DNA from: Tubiluchus corallicola
Lineage: Eukaryota > Priapulida > Priapulimorpha > Priapulimorphida > Tubiluchidae
DNA: 64,000 nucleotides
Reading direction: 5' to 3'
Assembly (NCBI GenBank): GCA_030141605.1
Contig: JAQGDQ010000315.1
Span: 207,501-271,500, forward strand
The notes below the pieces were generated by a model. It worked only from the letters and a program-made list of their open reading frames with translations, searched no databases and was not told the DNA's origin. Positions 22,311 through 35,561 of the stretch are shown here, piece by piece; within the stretch, counting starts at the first letter, position 1; each line of letters begins with the position of its first letter. Made by a program: the position numbers and the translations under genes.

Positions 22311-25300
22311 TGAAGAAAATATTACTGTGTTTTAATGCAGACTTTCATGGGTGTTTTTTCTTATCAAAGTAAACACATATTTAGTACAATGTTACAGTGT
22401 TGGTGGTGTAGAGAACCAACAGTTGCTTTTTAGTCACTTTATAGTCACAATGTCCACTATGGCTATTGCAAAGTTCTCGGCTTGAACACTTGTTCACCAG
22501 GCTAAACATAAATTGAACATAAGCTGGTCATTAGAACGTGAACTGAGTTAACTCCAAAGGTTGAGATGTAGTCCGTAGGCCAAGCAGTTATTTCAGAGAA
22601 GGAAGTACTTTTTTCAAGTCCAAAACCAAAATAAACATCAGTGTTGTGAGCTGTAACTGCAATAAGATATGTAGGTGAATCTTTTATTTCTCCCTTGTTT
22701 AAAGAAAAGACCAAGCCTTCTAGGAGGTCAGGCTTATTTCAATGTTTGCGAAAAACGTTAGAAGGATTTAGTAATAGAACGGCAATAAGCGCCTCGTGTA
22801 ATTAGTAAAATCACTAAAGTCGCGATCACTTTGTGCTTGGGTGCTCCCATTTTCAATGCACATTATTCTTCCAATGACGTCATTCGTCCTGAAGAAAAGG
22901 TGCACACTGTCAATCTTCAGCAAAAGTATAATAAGTTTTTACGAAAGAAATCAGTTTGTAATATTCCTGCGTGTACATGAGATAAGCTGCAAAAATTTGA
23001 ATTAGATAAGCAGCGCGCGTTTACGGAAAGCAACGACGCTCTTACGAAAAGTCACGAAGTCTCCCAGTTACGTCATGATTTTCATGTGAATGGCGGCAGC
23101 CACCACGCCTGAAAATGTCTATTAAGCGGTAGTGTATTTTAAACTAATGCTTTGTAGGCAGTTCTGTGCAAAATTCTTTGTTATATTTTTCTAATTTTAT
23201 AATAAACAGAACATACCTAGTGACTTGTTCTTACCTTTAAACAATTCATGAACTGTTTTTTATACTGTCACCATGCATTGATGGGCAAAGGATGTAGTTT
23301 TACAGTGGTGGGTGGGCCTATTGGTGGTGACATTTCTGCAGCCGGGGAATGGCACCTATGTACTAAAAATAGCATAGTAAACAGGAAGGAACAGACACTA
23401 AAGCAAAATTTCAGAAAGAAGAATCCTTTACACTGTTAATAAACTCAGTTCAAACTAACGACTAAAAATGATAAGAATAACTAGTAGAAGTTAATATTTC
23501 TATAAGACCCCTGTTGAAGGGTGAAAATTGAAAGATGAAATTTTTATGTATAATGATATCATATTATTTTGCTTCCTAAAAGATGATAATCAGATTACAT
23601 CATTATACATCAAAAAGTGCGACTAGATAATTGAATTTGACAATTTGTTCTACTCGGAATTAAAAATAATTGTCTGTCGAAAACAAAGCCTTTAGTTGCT
23701 CAGAGAAGAGCCCTGCATGTCGCGCACTGCGCATGCGTCGTTAATGCAGCCTGATCGTTGAAGCTGAAGTACAATCTCGCGTAGGCTTCACATACGATTA
23801 GAGACTTAATTTGTACCTCGAGCGCGGATTCATCGAGCATGCAGTAAAGTTTGGCTTCTCTCTTCCTGATTCTCAGGTGAGTGGCAAACAATCAGTTTGG
23901 CAGTTTGTATAACTCATTAATTTATTGACTTTTTTTGCAAAATAATTTATTGCTTCCTGTGCGAAAATCGTAAAAATGAAAAATGCATAAATTCTCAGAT
24001 TCTGTCATGATTAAGACGTAAATTCAGTCGATTGATGCTCCGTCGCGAGGGTTAACACTTGATACAGACACATACGGGTTAGACTACAGATTTAAAGATA
24101 CTTAAGATTGTGAACGTTAGTTTGTATAAGTGTACAATATGTCGGCACGCAGTTTTGACCAACAGAAAAAAGCAGACTGAGCAAAAGGCAAGTATAATGT
24201 CGGTTTATATAAACTGGAATGGCTTTTTAAATCTTTTCTGAGAAAAATGCACAAAATTTGCCAGTTTTGTATTAAAGCATTTAGATTACTACTAAATACT
24301 AATATTTATATTTAATATTTATTCCCAACTTTTTGCAAATACAAAAATGCAATAATGTTAGTATGTCAAAAAGTTAATAAACACGTAATTCTATGCTTGG
24401 TGGGAATATCTATTTTGCAGTCTGATAATTCTTGTACAATGAATTCATGAATGGTCACGTTACAATTATTGAATGTCAATAAGCTATTACTATACGTGTG
24501 CTCCTATAGTTGTACTAGGATGATTCAATACACCTACGAGCTTGATAGAAATACTTTTAAATGCATAATCTTAAAGCTCTTTGAAGTTTCTTAAGTCTAT
24601 TCTGATTACGCACAATAAAACATGTTTGAAAAAAGCCAGTATTAATTCAAGGTCGTATGAAAAATGTGATACAAGCAATTTTGCGACATATCACCTTTCT
24701 TATTTATTATAAATCATCGGAAAATGGCTCATATGTGTACAATGCCATTTCCACACACTCGATTTTTCGATAGCACAATAATAAATTGATGAGATACAAG
24801 TTAACTTGTAGACCATTCTCTACAAAACTTCTCAAAAAAGTAATTCTAATCTGCTGTGTTACCTACAACTTGCAGCTAAATGACAGAAAGAGTTGCTATG
24901 TTATTGTGAAGTTAATTATTTCTTATTATTTAGTTAATACGTATAGATAAGGCAGCAAAAAACAAAAAAAAACAATTAGTGTGCGTCATGTTACGGCCAT
25001 ATACTTTTAGTTTTACTGAGGAATAAGAATTCGCAGGCTACCTAAGTGCTTAACTTGTACGTAAACTGTCAAGTTTGACTGACCTCACAATATTGGCTGC
25101 TGAATATTCCTTGCAACAGATATCTTCCTTTAGTAAATTTCACTTTCCTCATTAAGTAATTACGTAGGGTTACACTGAAAATTGCCACATTTAAAATGCG
25201 GTATTAGCGTTCTGTAGTACTGAACATCTTCATTTGGCATTCACGTTTAGTAATTTCGCTGCTACTAATTTGGTGGTTTAAGCTTACGGCTCCGTTAATT

Positions 25301-26877
25301 AAAACTATTACAGCAAATTGAAAGAAATAAACTGCATTGCTTAGTGGTAAAATGCACACTGATGAAATGAACAAAACTGGCGTAGTCGCATGATGCAGTA
25401 CTGCCCATTAATGAGTTATAAGAAACTGGAATAACTGACGTTTTCTGTAAGTAATTAGCATTCCGCTGTGTTAGCAACAACCTATTCGAAAAAATGTGGA
25501 CGTCAGCACAGTCGTCGACTGTCGCCCTGGTTAGAGAGATTTACCAAGCAGAAATTTCAGTCTGCTACAAAAAATATGAGCTGGCAAAGTTACAAGATTA
25601 GTTAAACTTCGTAGCTTAGTGCATATTCAATATAAGCAAGGAAGGCATTGCTTACTCAGTGATTCTAAAGGCTTGGCCTAAAGAAAAATATGTTAAAAAC
25701 AATGAAAGCCTAACAGAGCTTCTTAGTTCCTTTTATTTATAATAACTAAGCGATTTCTGAACTGCAAGGTGGCAGTTCTGGGAATGATAATCTAGGGATA
25801 AATGAAACCAGTTATCCAGTAATCCACTCCAACATTATATTAATTTAGACTTTTATTTATCAGTTTACTTTGTTCACTAAAGCCCGAGCTTTAGAAACCT
25901 ATTAAAGACGCATGCAAGTTTTCAACCAAATAAATCCTGTGAATTGATTGCTGGCTTACCACGAATGAGTCTTTACTCCATTATGTGGACTTTGTGGAGC
26001 TGCTATTGCAAGGCTAAAGAGATTTCAGATCAGAGGTAATGTTAAAAATGACAAGAAACATGTAAGCCATGTGAACAGTCTGTATTAATAGATGTACGAT
26101 CTGTTAACTGTGTGAAGGAAAAAGGTGTGAAAAAATTAAAACTTAGTAAAAAGTTGTGAAGCCAAATCTAAAGTCGTGTTGATACGTGTGGTTGAGTATC
26201 GTTTACCTTGAATGTGGATAATATTTAAATTTATGATTAATTCTGTTGATTACAGGTAGCTAAGAACAGATTGTTTTTGACAAGAAATGTCCTCTAAACT
26301 AGCCTCTACAGATCAAGTGAGAAACAACTAAAGAAAAGCCTGGTTTAATCTCTTTTCATGAACGGTTTATTTTTTTCGCCTATTTAGCCTATTTAGCATT
26401 TTTCACCAATTTTTTTCACATAATTTGTAATTTTGAAATTGAGATTTGAAGGCGCACACAGGATTGAGCTGATAATGGTCGGATAGTACATTTGATATCG
26501 GGTGTAGTTGACTTATTTAGATTTCTTGGGAGGCCAGTTTTGAATGCGCCTCAACTATGGCGAATTTCAAGTTCTACTTCTGTAGGTTTTAGTTGGCAAA
26601 ACTATTGAATCTTGTAGACGAGAGCTAGACAAACAGCGCCTTAGAAGAACTTTGTTAACAGGAAGCATCCCAAATGCTGATTAAGCGCAATAAAGAAAAA
26701 CCTTGTAAATGTGTGCAAATTGAAATCAAATGTCATCTACTTTGGAAGGTCTTCTGAGTTTTTTCCTACTCCACTCTTCTTCACAAAAAATGTTACTTTG
26801 CATTTTACTAAAATTCTAGCAAAGTATTTTGCGCATAATTGGAATGGAGCTTAGGTTCTTACTGGTCATTAATAGGC
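22311..26877. other. 4.6 kb of unique AT-rich sequence, no gene recognised
   Basis: The longest stretch without visible repeats. Frames of 60-70 residues occur at chance level. Around 22.98-23.11 kb and 23.71-23.83 kb the sequence is richer in CpG than its surroundings and contains GCGCATGCG-type palindromes, which could mark a regulatory element, but there is no other support. Confidence 0.45.
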
Positions 26878-26878
26878 A

Positions 26879-27178
26879 TTGTTTGCGCAGCTCACATTTA
26901 CAGGGTTCTTTCATGCTCACTTTGCAGGCGTTGTCTGTGAGACTCACACTTATGAGGTTCTTTTTAGGTCGGCTTACAGCATTATCTGTGCAGCCCACAT
27001 TTACAAGGTTCTTTCTAAATCAATTATCAGCGTTGTCTGTACTGCTCACATTTACAAGGTTCTTTCAACGCCACCAGGCGTTGTCTGTGGAGGTCACATT
27101 TACAAAGATCTAGATCACTTGACTGGCATTTTCTGCATGGCTCATGTCTACAACGTTATTTATGGGACATTTCAATGA
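26879..27178 (+). repeat. Degenerate 48-52 bp tandem repeat open as a C-x(2)-H-x-Y peptide repeat
   Basis: Six diverged copies start with a CTCACATTTACAAGG-like block at about 26891, 26943, 26994, 27045, 27093 and 27141, i.e. 52, 51, 51, 48 and 48 bases apart. From the second copy on, the spacing is a multiple of three and one frame stays open, reading VVCETHTYEVLF, IICAAHIYKVLS, VVCTAHIYKVLS, VVCGGHIYKDLD and IFCMAHVYNVIY. Cys, His and Tyr are kept in every unit. The only start in this frame is a non-ATG codon at 26879, no splice context is certain, and both ends run into ordinary AT-rich DNA. It could be an exon fragment, a pseudogene or a plain minisatellite. Confidence 0.5.
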
Positions 27179-27476
27179 TATGCAGTAGCTGATAATGTTT
27201 GCTTAAAATGTTTTCTATACAACATGATTTTGGCTTGTCTAAATAGATCTAATGCTGCAAGTAAAACATTAAAGTGAGTTACAATGTATATAAAAAAATC
27301 AATAATTTACTATGGTAAATGGTTATTCACGTGTTAGTAGGCGCTATTGAACATAAATTATATAGAAATGTGACAAATAACACTATAATTATAAAATAGT
27401 GTTATAAACAAGATCCTAACATTTTGCAAACCCAAGCAGTCTACCTACCCTTTTTCAAATCTTATTTACCTTTTTC

Positions 27477-27699
<223 letters not shown>

Positions 27700-27702
<3 letters not shown>

Positions 27703-28880
27703 AATTGGCATCAGCTATTTCCATGAACGGCATTCTTTTTGCATTATCTATTTTATTACATCTGAATAAAATGTGCTGAGGAGTTTGCTCTTCTTCTCCA
27801 CATGGACATAAACTAGTATCACACATATTAAGTCTATACAAAAAGCTGTTAAAATTCCCCTGACCAGTTAAAAAGGACATGGCAATGGATTCTATTTTCC
27901 TTTCATTATTTCCAAGCGGCAAATTTAAGGGTGTACATTTTATATTCTGTATTTCAACATTATCTCCTCGAAATTGCATAACATGCCTATATTTAGTTGC
28001 CCAGGTATAAGAAACATAATCTGTAATTTGACGTTTGGTATAAATTAACATATTTTCAGGAATTTGTTCAAGATCTGTATTACGAAAGTTTTCATTCCAG
28101 ACAAATTTTAAAAAGTTTCTCACAGTCTGCACATTTGTATACATAATATTTTTATAAATATGTCTTCCTGTCAGACGTGTACTACCATACCGCAGAATCT
28201 GTTGTTTTACTAAATCATTAGCGCTCTGACATAATGTCTTAAGACATGATTTAACCACAATTACATTTAGTTCAATGTCTAACGGTGGAAGACCACAAAG
28301 TAATTCCAATTTAGTACGATCTGGTTTAAAAGCCAACCCCGCAGAAACTTTCATTATATCATAGGTTATATCTTCAAATACAGTAAGTTTTTTACCTAAC
28401 CATACAATAGCACCATACAGTATAATCGGCAAAATAGTAGTTTTATAAATATTTACAATGGTAGCAAGTCGCAAACCTGCATATTTACTGCAATTGTTTT
28501 TTACTTTCAACCATCTATACCATACCTTTTTATGAACATTGCCCGCGTGTTTAACAAATGTTAATTTCCGATCAACAGTTAGGCCTAATATTTTGCTGTC
28601 TTCAACAAACAATATTTCATTGTTACTAATTTTTAAATTGTCTGGCTTGTTATTTTCATCCCATGCCCCTACTAGCAATGCTTCTGTCTTACCAGGTAAC
28701 GTATTTATCTTTAAACGCCATTTCTGGCACCATTTGTGAAGCACATCACAACAGCTTTGTGCAATTGTAACACAAGTTTGCGGGTCTGTATTTGACACAT
28801 GCAAAGATCCATCATCAACATACTTGTACTTTTTAACAGAGTCATGCATATTATAAAACATATCTGCAATGAAAAATATA
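27700..28880 (-). pseudogene. LINE ORF2 C-terminal half: RT palm motif, thumb and zinc knuckle
   Basis: The minus-strand frame starting at 28861 is open for about 387 codons before it enters the microsatellite. Residues 12-18 read YKYVDDG, the catalytic motif C of reverse transcriptase (Y-x-D-D). The following 170 residues carry RT-like features ('WCQKWRLKINTLPGKTEALL', 'SKILGLTVDRKLTFVKHAGN', 'ILPIILYGAIVWLGKK') and 'LELLCGLPPLDIELNV'. Near the end, C352-x-C354-x(8)-H363-x(4)-C368 forms a CCHC-type knuckle, common at the C-terminus of Jockey/R1/I-group ORF2 proteins. The spacer just upstream still reads IFFIAD, as expected before motif C. The endonuclease and the N-terminal RT blocks are missing, so the copy is 5'-truncated. 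The uninterrupted frame suggests a young insertion. The clade is unresolved. Confidence 0.9.
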
Positions 28881-28947
28881 GCAGATATGTTTTATAATAT
28901 GCATGACTCTGTTAAAAAGTACAAGTATGTTGATGATGGATCTTTGC
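28801..28947. repeat. Perfect 67-bp inverted repeat, 13-bp spacer
   Basis: Bases 28801-28867 are the exact reverse complement of 28881-28947, with 13 bases (28868-28880) between them. The match ends sharply on the outer side: 28800 and 28948 do not pair. Both arms encode the same RT segment containing the YVDD motif, one on each strand, so the structure joins two copies of the same LINE head to head. Confidence 0.97.
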
Positions 28948-29300
28948 TTTATGCCCACGTAATATTATGCTTCAATCTGATAAAAATTTAATAATGGCTT
29001 TCACTAACCTGATCAGGGACAATTTTATACTAAGTAACTGTTAATTTAGGCCCGCTCCAGTATAAAAAAAAAAATAAATTATGTAGTTGTGTAAAGTTAA
29101 TTTGTTTGTATAATACTTGTGATTCGTTTGAAATTATATCTAATTTAAGTATAAAATGTTATTCGTTGTACATAGTGTGAAACTGGATTTAAAAGATTTG
29201 TTATGTGAAAATGTAATTTGTTGATCTGAGCCTGCAAAAAGAGGCACCTTTGTGTATATATATTCATTTCTTTAATAAAGATTTATTATTATTATTATTA
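28881..29300 (+). mobile_element. Second copy of the same LINE, inverted, internally deleted, with its 3' end
   Basis: From 28881 the plus strand repeats 67 bases of the RT region (through YVDDGSL) and then departs from the other copy. The rest looks like a LINE 3' untranslated region. It ends in an AATAAA signal near 29275 followed by repeated TTA and then by the (CT)n/(CTTT)n array, a normal way for LINEs to end in simple repeat. Most of the region after the palm motif is missing. Confidence 0.75.
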
Positions 29301-29304
29301 TAAA

Positions 29305-29742
<438 letters not shown>

Positions 29743-29981
29743 TTCGCTTTATTTCTTTTTTCTTTTCGCTGTTTCATTTTTCTCTTCTACTTTCCTTCGT
29801 TTCTCTCTTTCTTTTATCCTCCCCCTACGTTCGTGCGTTCCTTCACTGCTTTCTTTTTGTAGCTATGCTGTGTTTTATCAAACCATACTAGACTGTACCA
29901 AAGCTGCCATCTCTTGACTAATAGAGTAAAGCGAAATGGCGGCAGATGTTACTTTATTAATATTCTAAACGGTTTTCCTTA

Positions 29982-30364
29982 ATAAGCCTTTTCACAGTTC
30001 CAGCGATTGATACTGATCGTTTAAAGGTCAAAAGTTAAGTGTCAAATCAGACAACTCATTTCTGTACACTTGACAACGCCTCGCAGCGCATGCTATTGTA
30101 ACAGTAACAGTTTTGTCAACTAGCTAGAACCTTACTTAGTTCATTTTTTCTTGTTCTCAAACAAGATCCTGCTAGTAAATCACTCAATGCACAGACTAAT
30201 GCATAATCAAGTTCAAACAACTGAAGTTACTGAACTGATGCACCAGAGAGCTTTGCTTTACACACATGTTACGTGACGACTGTTGTTAAGGCGCGTTGCT
30301 ATGGTACACTTAACCTTTACTGCAGCAATTGCGCATGCGCACAACGAAACTGTGAAAGGCTTAT
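29982..30364 (+). mobile_element. MITE family M1, copy A
   Basis: A 383-bp copy with terminal inverted repeats, ATAAGCCTTTTCACAGTT at the left and a near-exact complement at the right. Further copies are at 36819-37200, 38790-39159, 57654-58060 and, reversed, 61024-61371. The ends fit TA|AGCC...GGCT|TA, so a TA target site (Tc1/mariner-like) is possible, but the palindromic ends make this ambiguous. This copy holds a TGCGCATGCGCA palindrome at 30330-30341. No transposase is encoded. Confidence 0.9.
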
Positions 30365-32377
30365 TACCCCGCGTGCCAAGCTGAAATTTATAAGGCATCA
30401 AAATATGAAGAAAGTTCTTGATTAGTCGAAGTCAGTCAATATGAGTTCCTAAAACCTTGTCTGCAGGATTCTATAATGTATGTGGAAGTCGCACAAATTC
30501 GTTTCTTCGTCAAATCTACTTTGATGTAACAGGTAAAAGCATTTAATGTGTGAAGCCACCCATGAGAGAGAGAGAGAGAGAGATAGTAACTAAAGCATGC
30601 AGTTCCCGGGGTAATAACTTCCAAATCCTTGTCAATGCACGTTTTGTAGTCTTTCAGAGCTTCTGTGCCACTTAATGATATTTTTTGTGAAGGACACAGC
30701 TGGGTACAGTACAGCACATTTGAAAGTGCTTAAAGGAAAGACCAACCCTCGAACTACATTCCTTGCATTTTAATATACACTTAAAAATATTGAAATTACC
30801 ACGTAATATACGCGTATAAAATGCGTTGCTAAAAATGCAAGAGAAGTTTAAATTATTCTTATCTCCTGCCAAACGAACCTAGCTGAAACAATGACGTAAC
30901 CTGGTGGACAGCAGGAAGACACGCGTAACAAAGCTTCTGCAGTTCACTAAGAAATTTCGCTATTTTAGCTGATTAAGTCTTTGTATTTAACTATGTTTAT
31001 GTAAAAATTAGTCGCCGGATTAACTAGCAACAACTTCAATGTGCTTACATAGCTTTAATCCATAAGATTATACCTCAAAGTGCATAAGTTACTGAAAAGC
31101 ATGGAATTCTGTGAGGTTACGAGTACACAGAATGTGCTGGGGCAATTTACCGAGCTTTTACTTGTATAGTTCAGTTTTACTTTGTTAAAATGTTACTTTG
31201 TCGGTGTTAACTAACCGAGTTGGAGGTGTTTATATTATCATCGGTAACTGGTTTCATTATACAGTGAACAACAAGATTCATCAAAAAGCAAAAAATGGTG
31301 TTAATAATCTCTCGTTTAACTGTTTAACTGTCTGTTGTTCATAATAGTAACTGCTATTGCAGAAAAGTCTGGCCAAGCACCTGGTGAGATAAATGTGCAT
31401 GTATAACGGTAACCCGATGACAGCATTTTCGTTCAATATGAGCGCGCCCAAGAGTGAAATGATCGCCATTTTAAATTGATCTCGCTCGTTACAAGCTTAT
31501 CACAATTATATTGCTGAAACTTTCAAACATTTTTCTCTAATAATAAGGCATACTCAGCTTCCCGAGAGCCTAGGCTTTTCCTCTAATACGTTTCTGGCTG
31601 TTTAGCGTTTTAATTGTCCATAGTTACTAATTAAGTAGATTTTACTCCGACTGTTAACATTACACGACGTCTCCCAGCTGGGTGTTGAATACAGACTGCC
31701 GAACTGCCGTTGTTTTGGATCTTGTCTCATTTGTAAATATTAGTAAGGTAACTGCAGTTTTATTCAACAGGATAACAGTTTTAGGATGACAATTTCTTTA
31801 TCTCATTGCAGATGCTATTTGATTACACACTGTTCATTATAATTGCATTGAGACGGATTGGCGAAAGACCTTAACGGTCACCTAACAGCCACCCCTATTT
31901 ATAAAACATTACTTTTGTATTTAGGTAGTTAACTTAGTAGTAATATTAGCAGCATGTGAGAGAATTGCGAGAGAAGGCGAATCTGGGCGACTAAACACCG
32001 CCTCTCTTTCAGTAACCTAGCAGTTTCGTTTAGCGATTTTTAATTTTCCTTTTGTGCTCTGTGTGTACATTTGTGCATGAATCAAAGTAAAACCCACATA
32101 AATCAACTCTGTAATGCCAGGCTATAATCAGCTAACGAGAAACAGTAAAATTTCCTATAGTAAATATATCCTTTATAAACACCGAGAGTATTGTTAGAAA
32201 ACTGCATTTAGATAGGGACGGTTGTAGGTAGTTTGTTGCCCTAGGTAAATGTATTTTAGCGCCCCTCCTGAACAGTCAGGTTCGGTTCCCACCCACTCCA
32301 AATTTAAATTCTTTTTCTATATAATAAAGTGTAATGTCAACCGAATTTGAAACAATTTATGACCCCATTTATTACAC
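30365..32377. other. Intergenic sequence; possible transposon remnants at the right end
   Basis: About 2 kb without a supportable gene. A short (AG)n run lies at 30564-30583. Near 32235-32305 the words TTGCCCTAGG and GCGCCCCTCC, followed by GGTTCGGTTCC, look like debris of a hAT-type element or a Pol III B box, but this is weak. Confidence 0.4.
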
Positions 32378-35283
32378 CTGTATCTGTAAATCCCCTATAC
32401 GCATGTACCTGTATATCCTCTATACACATGTACCTGTATATCCGCTATACACATGTACCTGTATGTCCTCTATACACATGTACCTGTATATCCGCTATAC
32501 ACATGTACCTGCATATCCCCTATACACATGTACCTATATATCCCCTATACGCATGTACCTGCATATCCTCTATACACATGTACCTGTATATCCTCTATAC
32601 ACATGTACCTGCATATCCTCTATACACATGTACCTGTATATCCGCTATACACATGTACCTGTATATCCTCTATACGCATGTACCTGTATATCCTCTATAC
32701 ACATGTACCTGTATATCCTCTATACACATGTACCTGTATATCCTCTATACACATGTACCTGCATATCCTCTATACGCATGTACCTGCATATCCTCTATAC
32801 ACATGTACCTGTATATCCTCTATACACATGTACCTGTATATCCTCTATACACATGTACCTGTATATCCTCTATACACATGTACCTGCAATCCCTATACCA
32901 TTACCTGATATCCTCTATACACATTACCTGTATATCCTCTATACACATGTACCTGCATATCCTCTATACACATGTACCTGTATATCCCCTATACACATGT
33001 ACCTGCATATCCTCTATACACATGTACCTGTATATCCCCTATACACATGTACCTGCATATCCCCTATACGCATGTACCTGCATATCCTCTATACACATGT
33101 ACCTGTATATCCTCTATACGCATGTACCTGCATATCCTCTATACACATGTACCTGTATATCCTCTATACACATGTACCTGTATATCCTCTATACACATGT
33201 ACCTGTATATCCTCTATACACATGTACCTGTATATCCTCTATACACATGTACCTGTATATCCTCTATACACATGTACCTGCATATCCTCTATACACATGT
33301 ACCTGTATATCCTCTATACACATGTACCTGTATATCCTCTATACACATGTACCTGCATATCCTCTATACACATGTACCTGTATATCCCCTATACACATGT
33401 ACCTGCATATCCTCTATACACATTTACCTGTATATCCTCTATACACATGTACCTGCATATCCTCTATACACATGTACCTGTATATCCCAACACAACTCTT
33501 ATCCCTATACACATGTACCTGCATATCCTCTATACACATGTACCTGCATATCCTCTATACGCATGTACCTGTATATCCTCTATACACATGTACCTGTATA
33601 TCCTCTATACACATGTACCTGTATATCCCCTATACACATGTACCTGTATATCCTCTATACACATGTACCTGTATATCCTCTATACACATGTACCTGTATA
33701 TCCTCTATACACATGTACCTGTATATCCTCTATACACATGTACCTGTATATCCTCTATACACATGTACCTGTATATCCTCTATACACATGTACCTGTATA
33801 TCCTCTATACACATGTACCTGTATATCCTCTATACACATGTACCTGTATATCCCAATTACCTGTATATCCTATACACATGTACTGTATATCCTCTATACA
33901 CATGTACCTGTATATCTTCTATACACATGTACCTGTATATCCTCTATACACATGTACCTGTATATCCTCTATACACATGTACCTGTATATCTTCTATACA
34001 CATGTACCTGTATATCCTCTATACACATGTACCTGTATATCCTCTATACACATGTACCTGTATATCCTCTATACACATGTACCTGTATATCCTCTATACA
34101 CATGTACCTGTATATCCCCTATACACATGTACCTGTATATCCTCTATACACATGTACCTGTATATCCTCTATACACATGTACCTGCATATCCTCTATACA
34201 CATGTACCTGTATATCCCCTATACACATGTACCTGTATATCCTCTATACACATGTACCTGTATATCCTCTATACACATGTACCTGTATATCCTCTATACA
34301 CATGTACCTGTATATCCTCTATACACATGTACCTGTATATCCTCTATACACATGTACCTGTATATCCTCTATACACATGTACCTGTATATCCTCTATACA
34401 CATGTACCTGTATATCCTCTATACACATGTACCTGTATATCCTCTATACACATGTACCTGTATATCCTCTATACACATGTACCTGTATATCCTCTATACA
34501 CATGTACCTGTATATCCTCTATACACATGTACCTGTATATCCTCTATACACATGTACCTGTATATCCTCTATACACATGTACCTGTATATCCTCTATACA
34601 CATGTACCTGTATATCCTCTATACACATGTACCTGTATATCCTCTATACACATGTACCTGTATATCCTCTATACACATGTACCTGTATATCCTCTATACA
34701 CATGTACCTGTATATCCTCTATACACATGTACCTGTATATCCTCTATACACATGTACCTGTATATCCTCTATACACATGTACCTGTATATCCTCTATACA
34801 CATGTACCTGTATATCCTCTATACACATTTACCTGTATATCCTCTATACACATGTACCTGTATATCCTCTATACACATGTACCTGTATATCCTCTATACA
34901 CATGTACCTGTATATCCTCTATACACATGTACCTGCATATCCTCTATACACATGTACCTGTATATCCTCTATACACATGTACCTGTATATCCTCTATACA
35001 CATTACTGTATATCCTCTATACACATGTACCTGTATATCCTCTATACACATGTACCTGTATATCCTCTATACACATGTACCTGCATATCTTCTATACACA
35101 TGTACCTGTATATCCTCTATACACATGTACCTGCATATCCTCTATACACATGTACCTGTATATCCTCTATACACATGTACCTGTATATCCTCTATACACA
35201 TGTACCTGTATATCCTCTATACACATGTACCTATATATCCCCTATACACATGTACCTGCATATCCTCTATACACACTTACCTG
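32378..35283. repeat. 25-bp satellite, about 115 copies, ending in an assembly gap
   Basis: The unit (ATGTACCTGTATATCCTCTA then TACAC) is repeated for 2.9 kb with very little variation; common variants are GCATAT for GTATAT, CCCCTATAC for CCTCTATAC, and CGCATG for CACATG. The monomer has no stop codon in any forward frame and 25 is not a multiple of three, so all three forward frames are open for hundreds of codons and cycle through the same 25-residue string. Small irregular units occur near 32888-32930, 33488-33504, 33853-33891 and 35003. The array runs directly into Ns, so its true length is unknown. Confidence 0.97.
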
Positions 35284-35561
35284 NNNNNNNNNNNNNNNNN
35301 NNNNNNNNNNNNNNNNNNNNNNNNNNNNNNNNNNNNNNNNNNNNNNNNNNNNNNNNNNNNNNNNNNNNNNNNNNNNNNNNNNNNNNNNNNNNNNNNNNNN
35401 NNNNNNNNNNNNNNNNNNNNNNNNNNNNNNNNNNNNNNNNNNNNNNNNNNNNNNNNNNNNNNNNNNNNNNNNNNNNNNNNNNNNNNNNNNNNNNNNNNNN
35501 NNNNNNNNNNNNNNNNNNNNNNNNNNNNNNNNNNNNNNNNNNNNNNNNNNNNNNNNNNNNN
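35284..35561. other. Assembly gap (278 N)
   Basis: A run of N follows the last 25-bp monomers. Unique AT-rich sequence resumes at 35562. The gap size may be an estimate. Confidence 0.99.
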
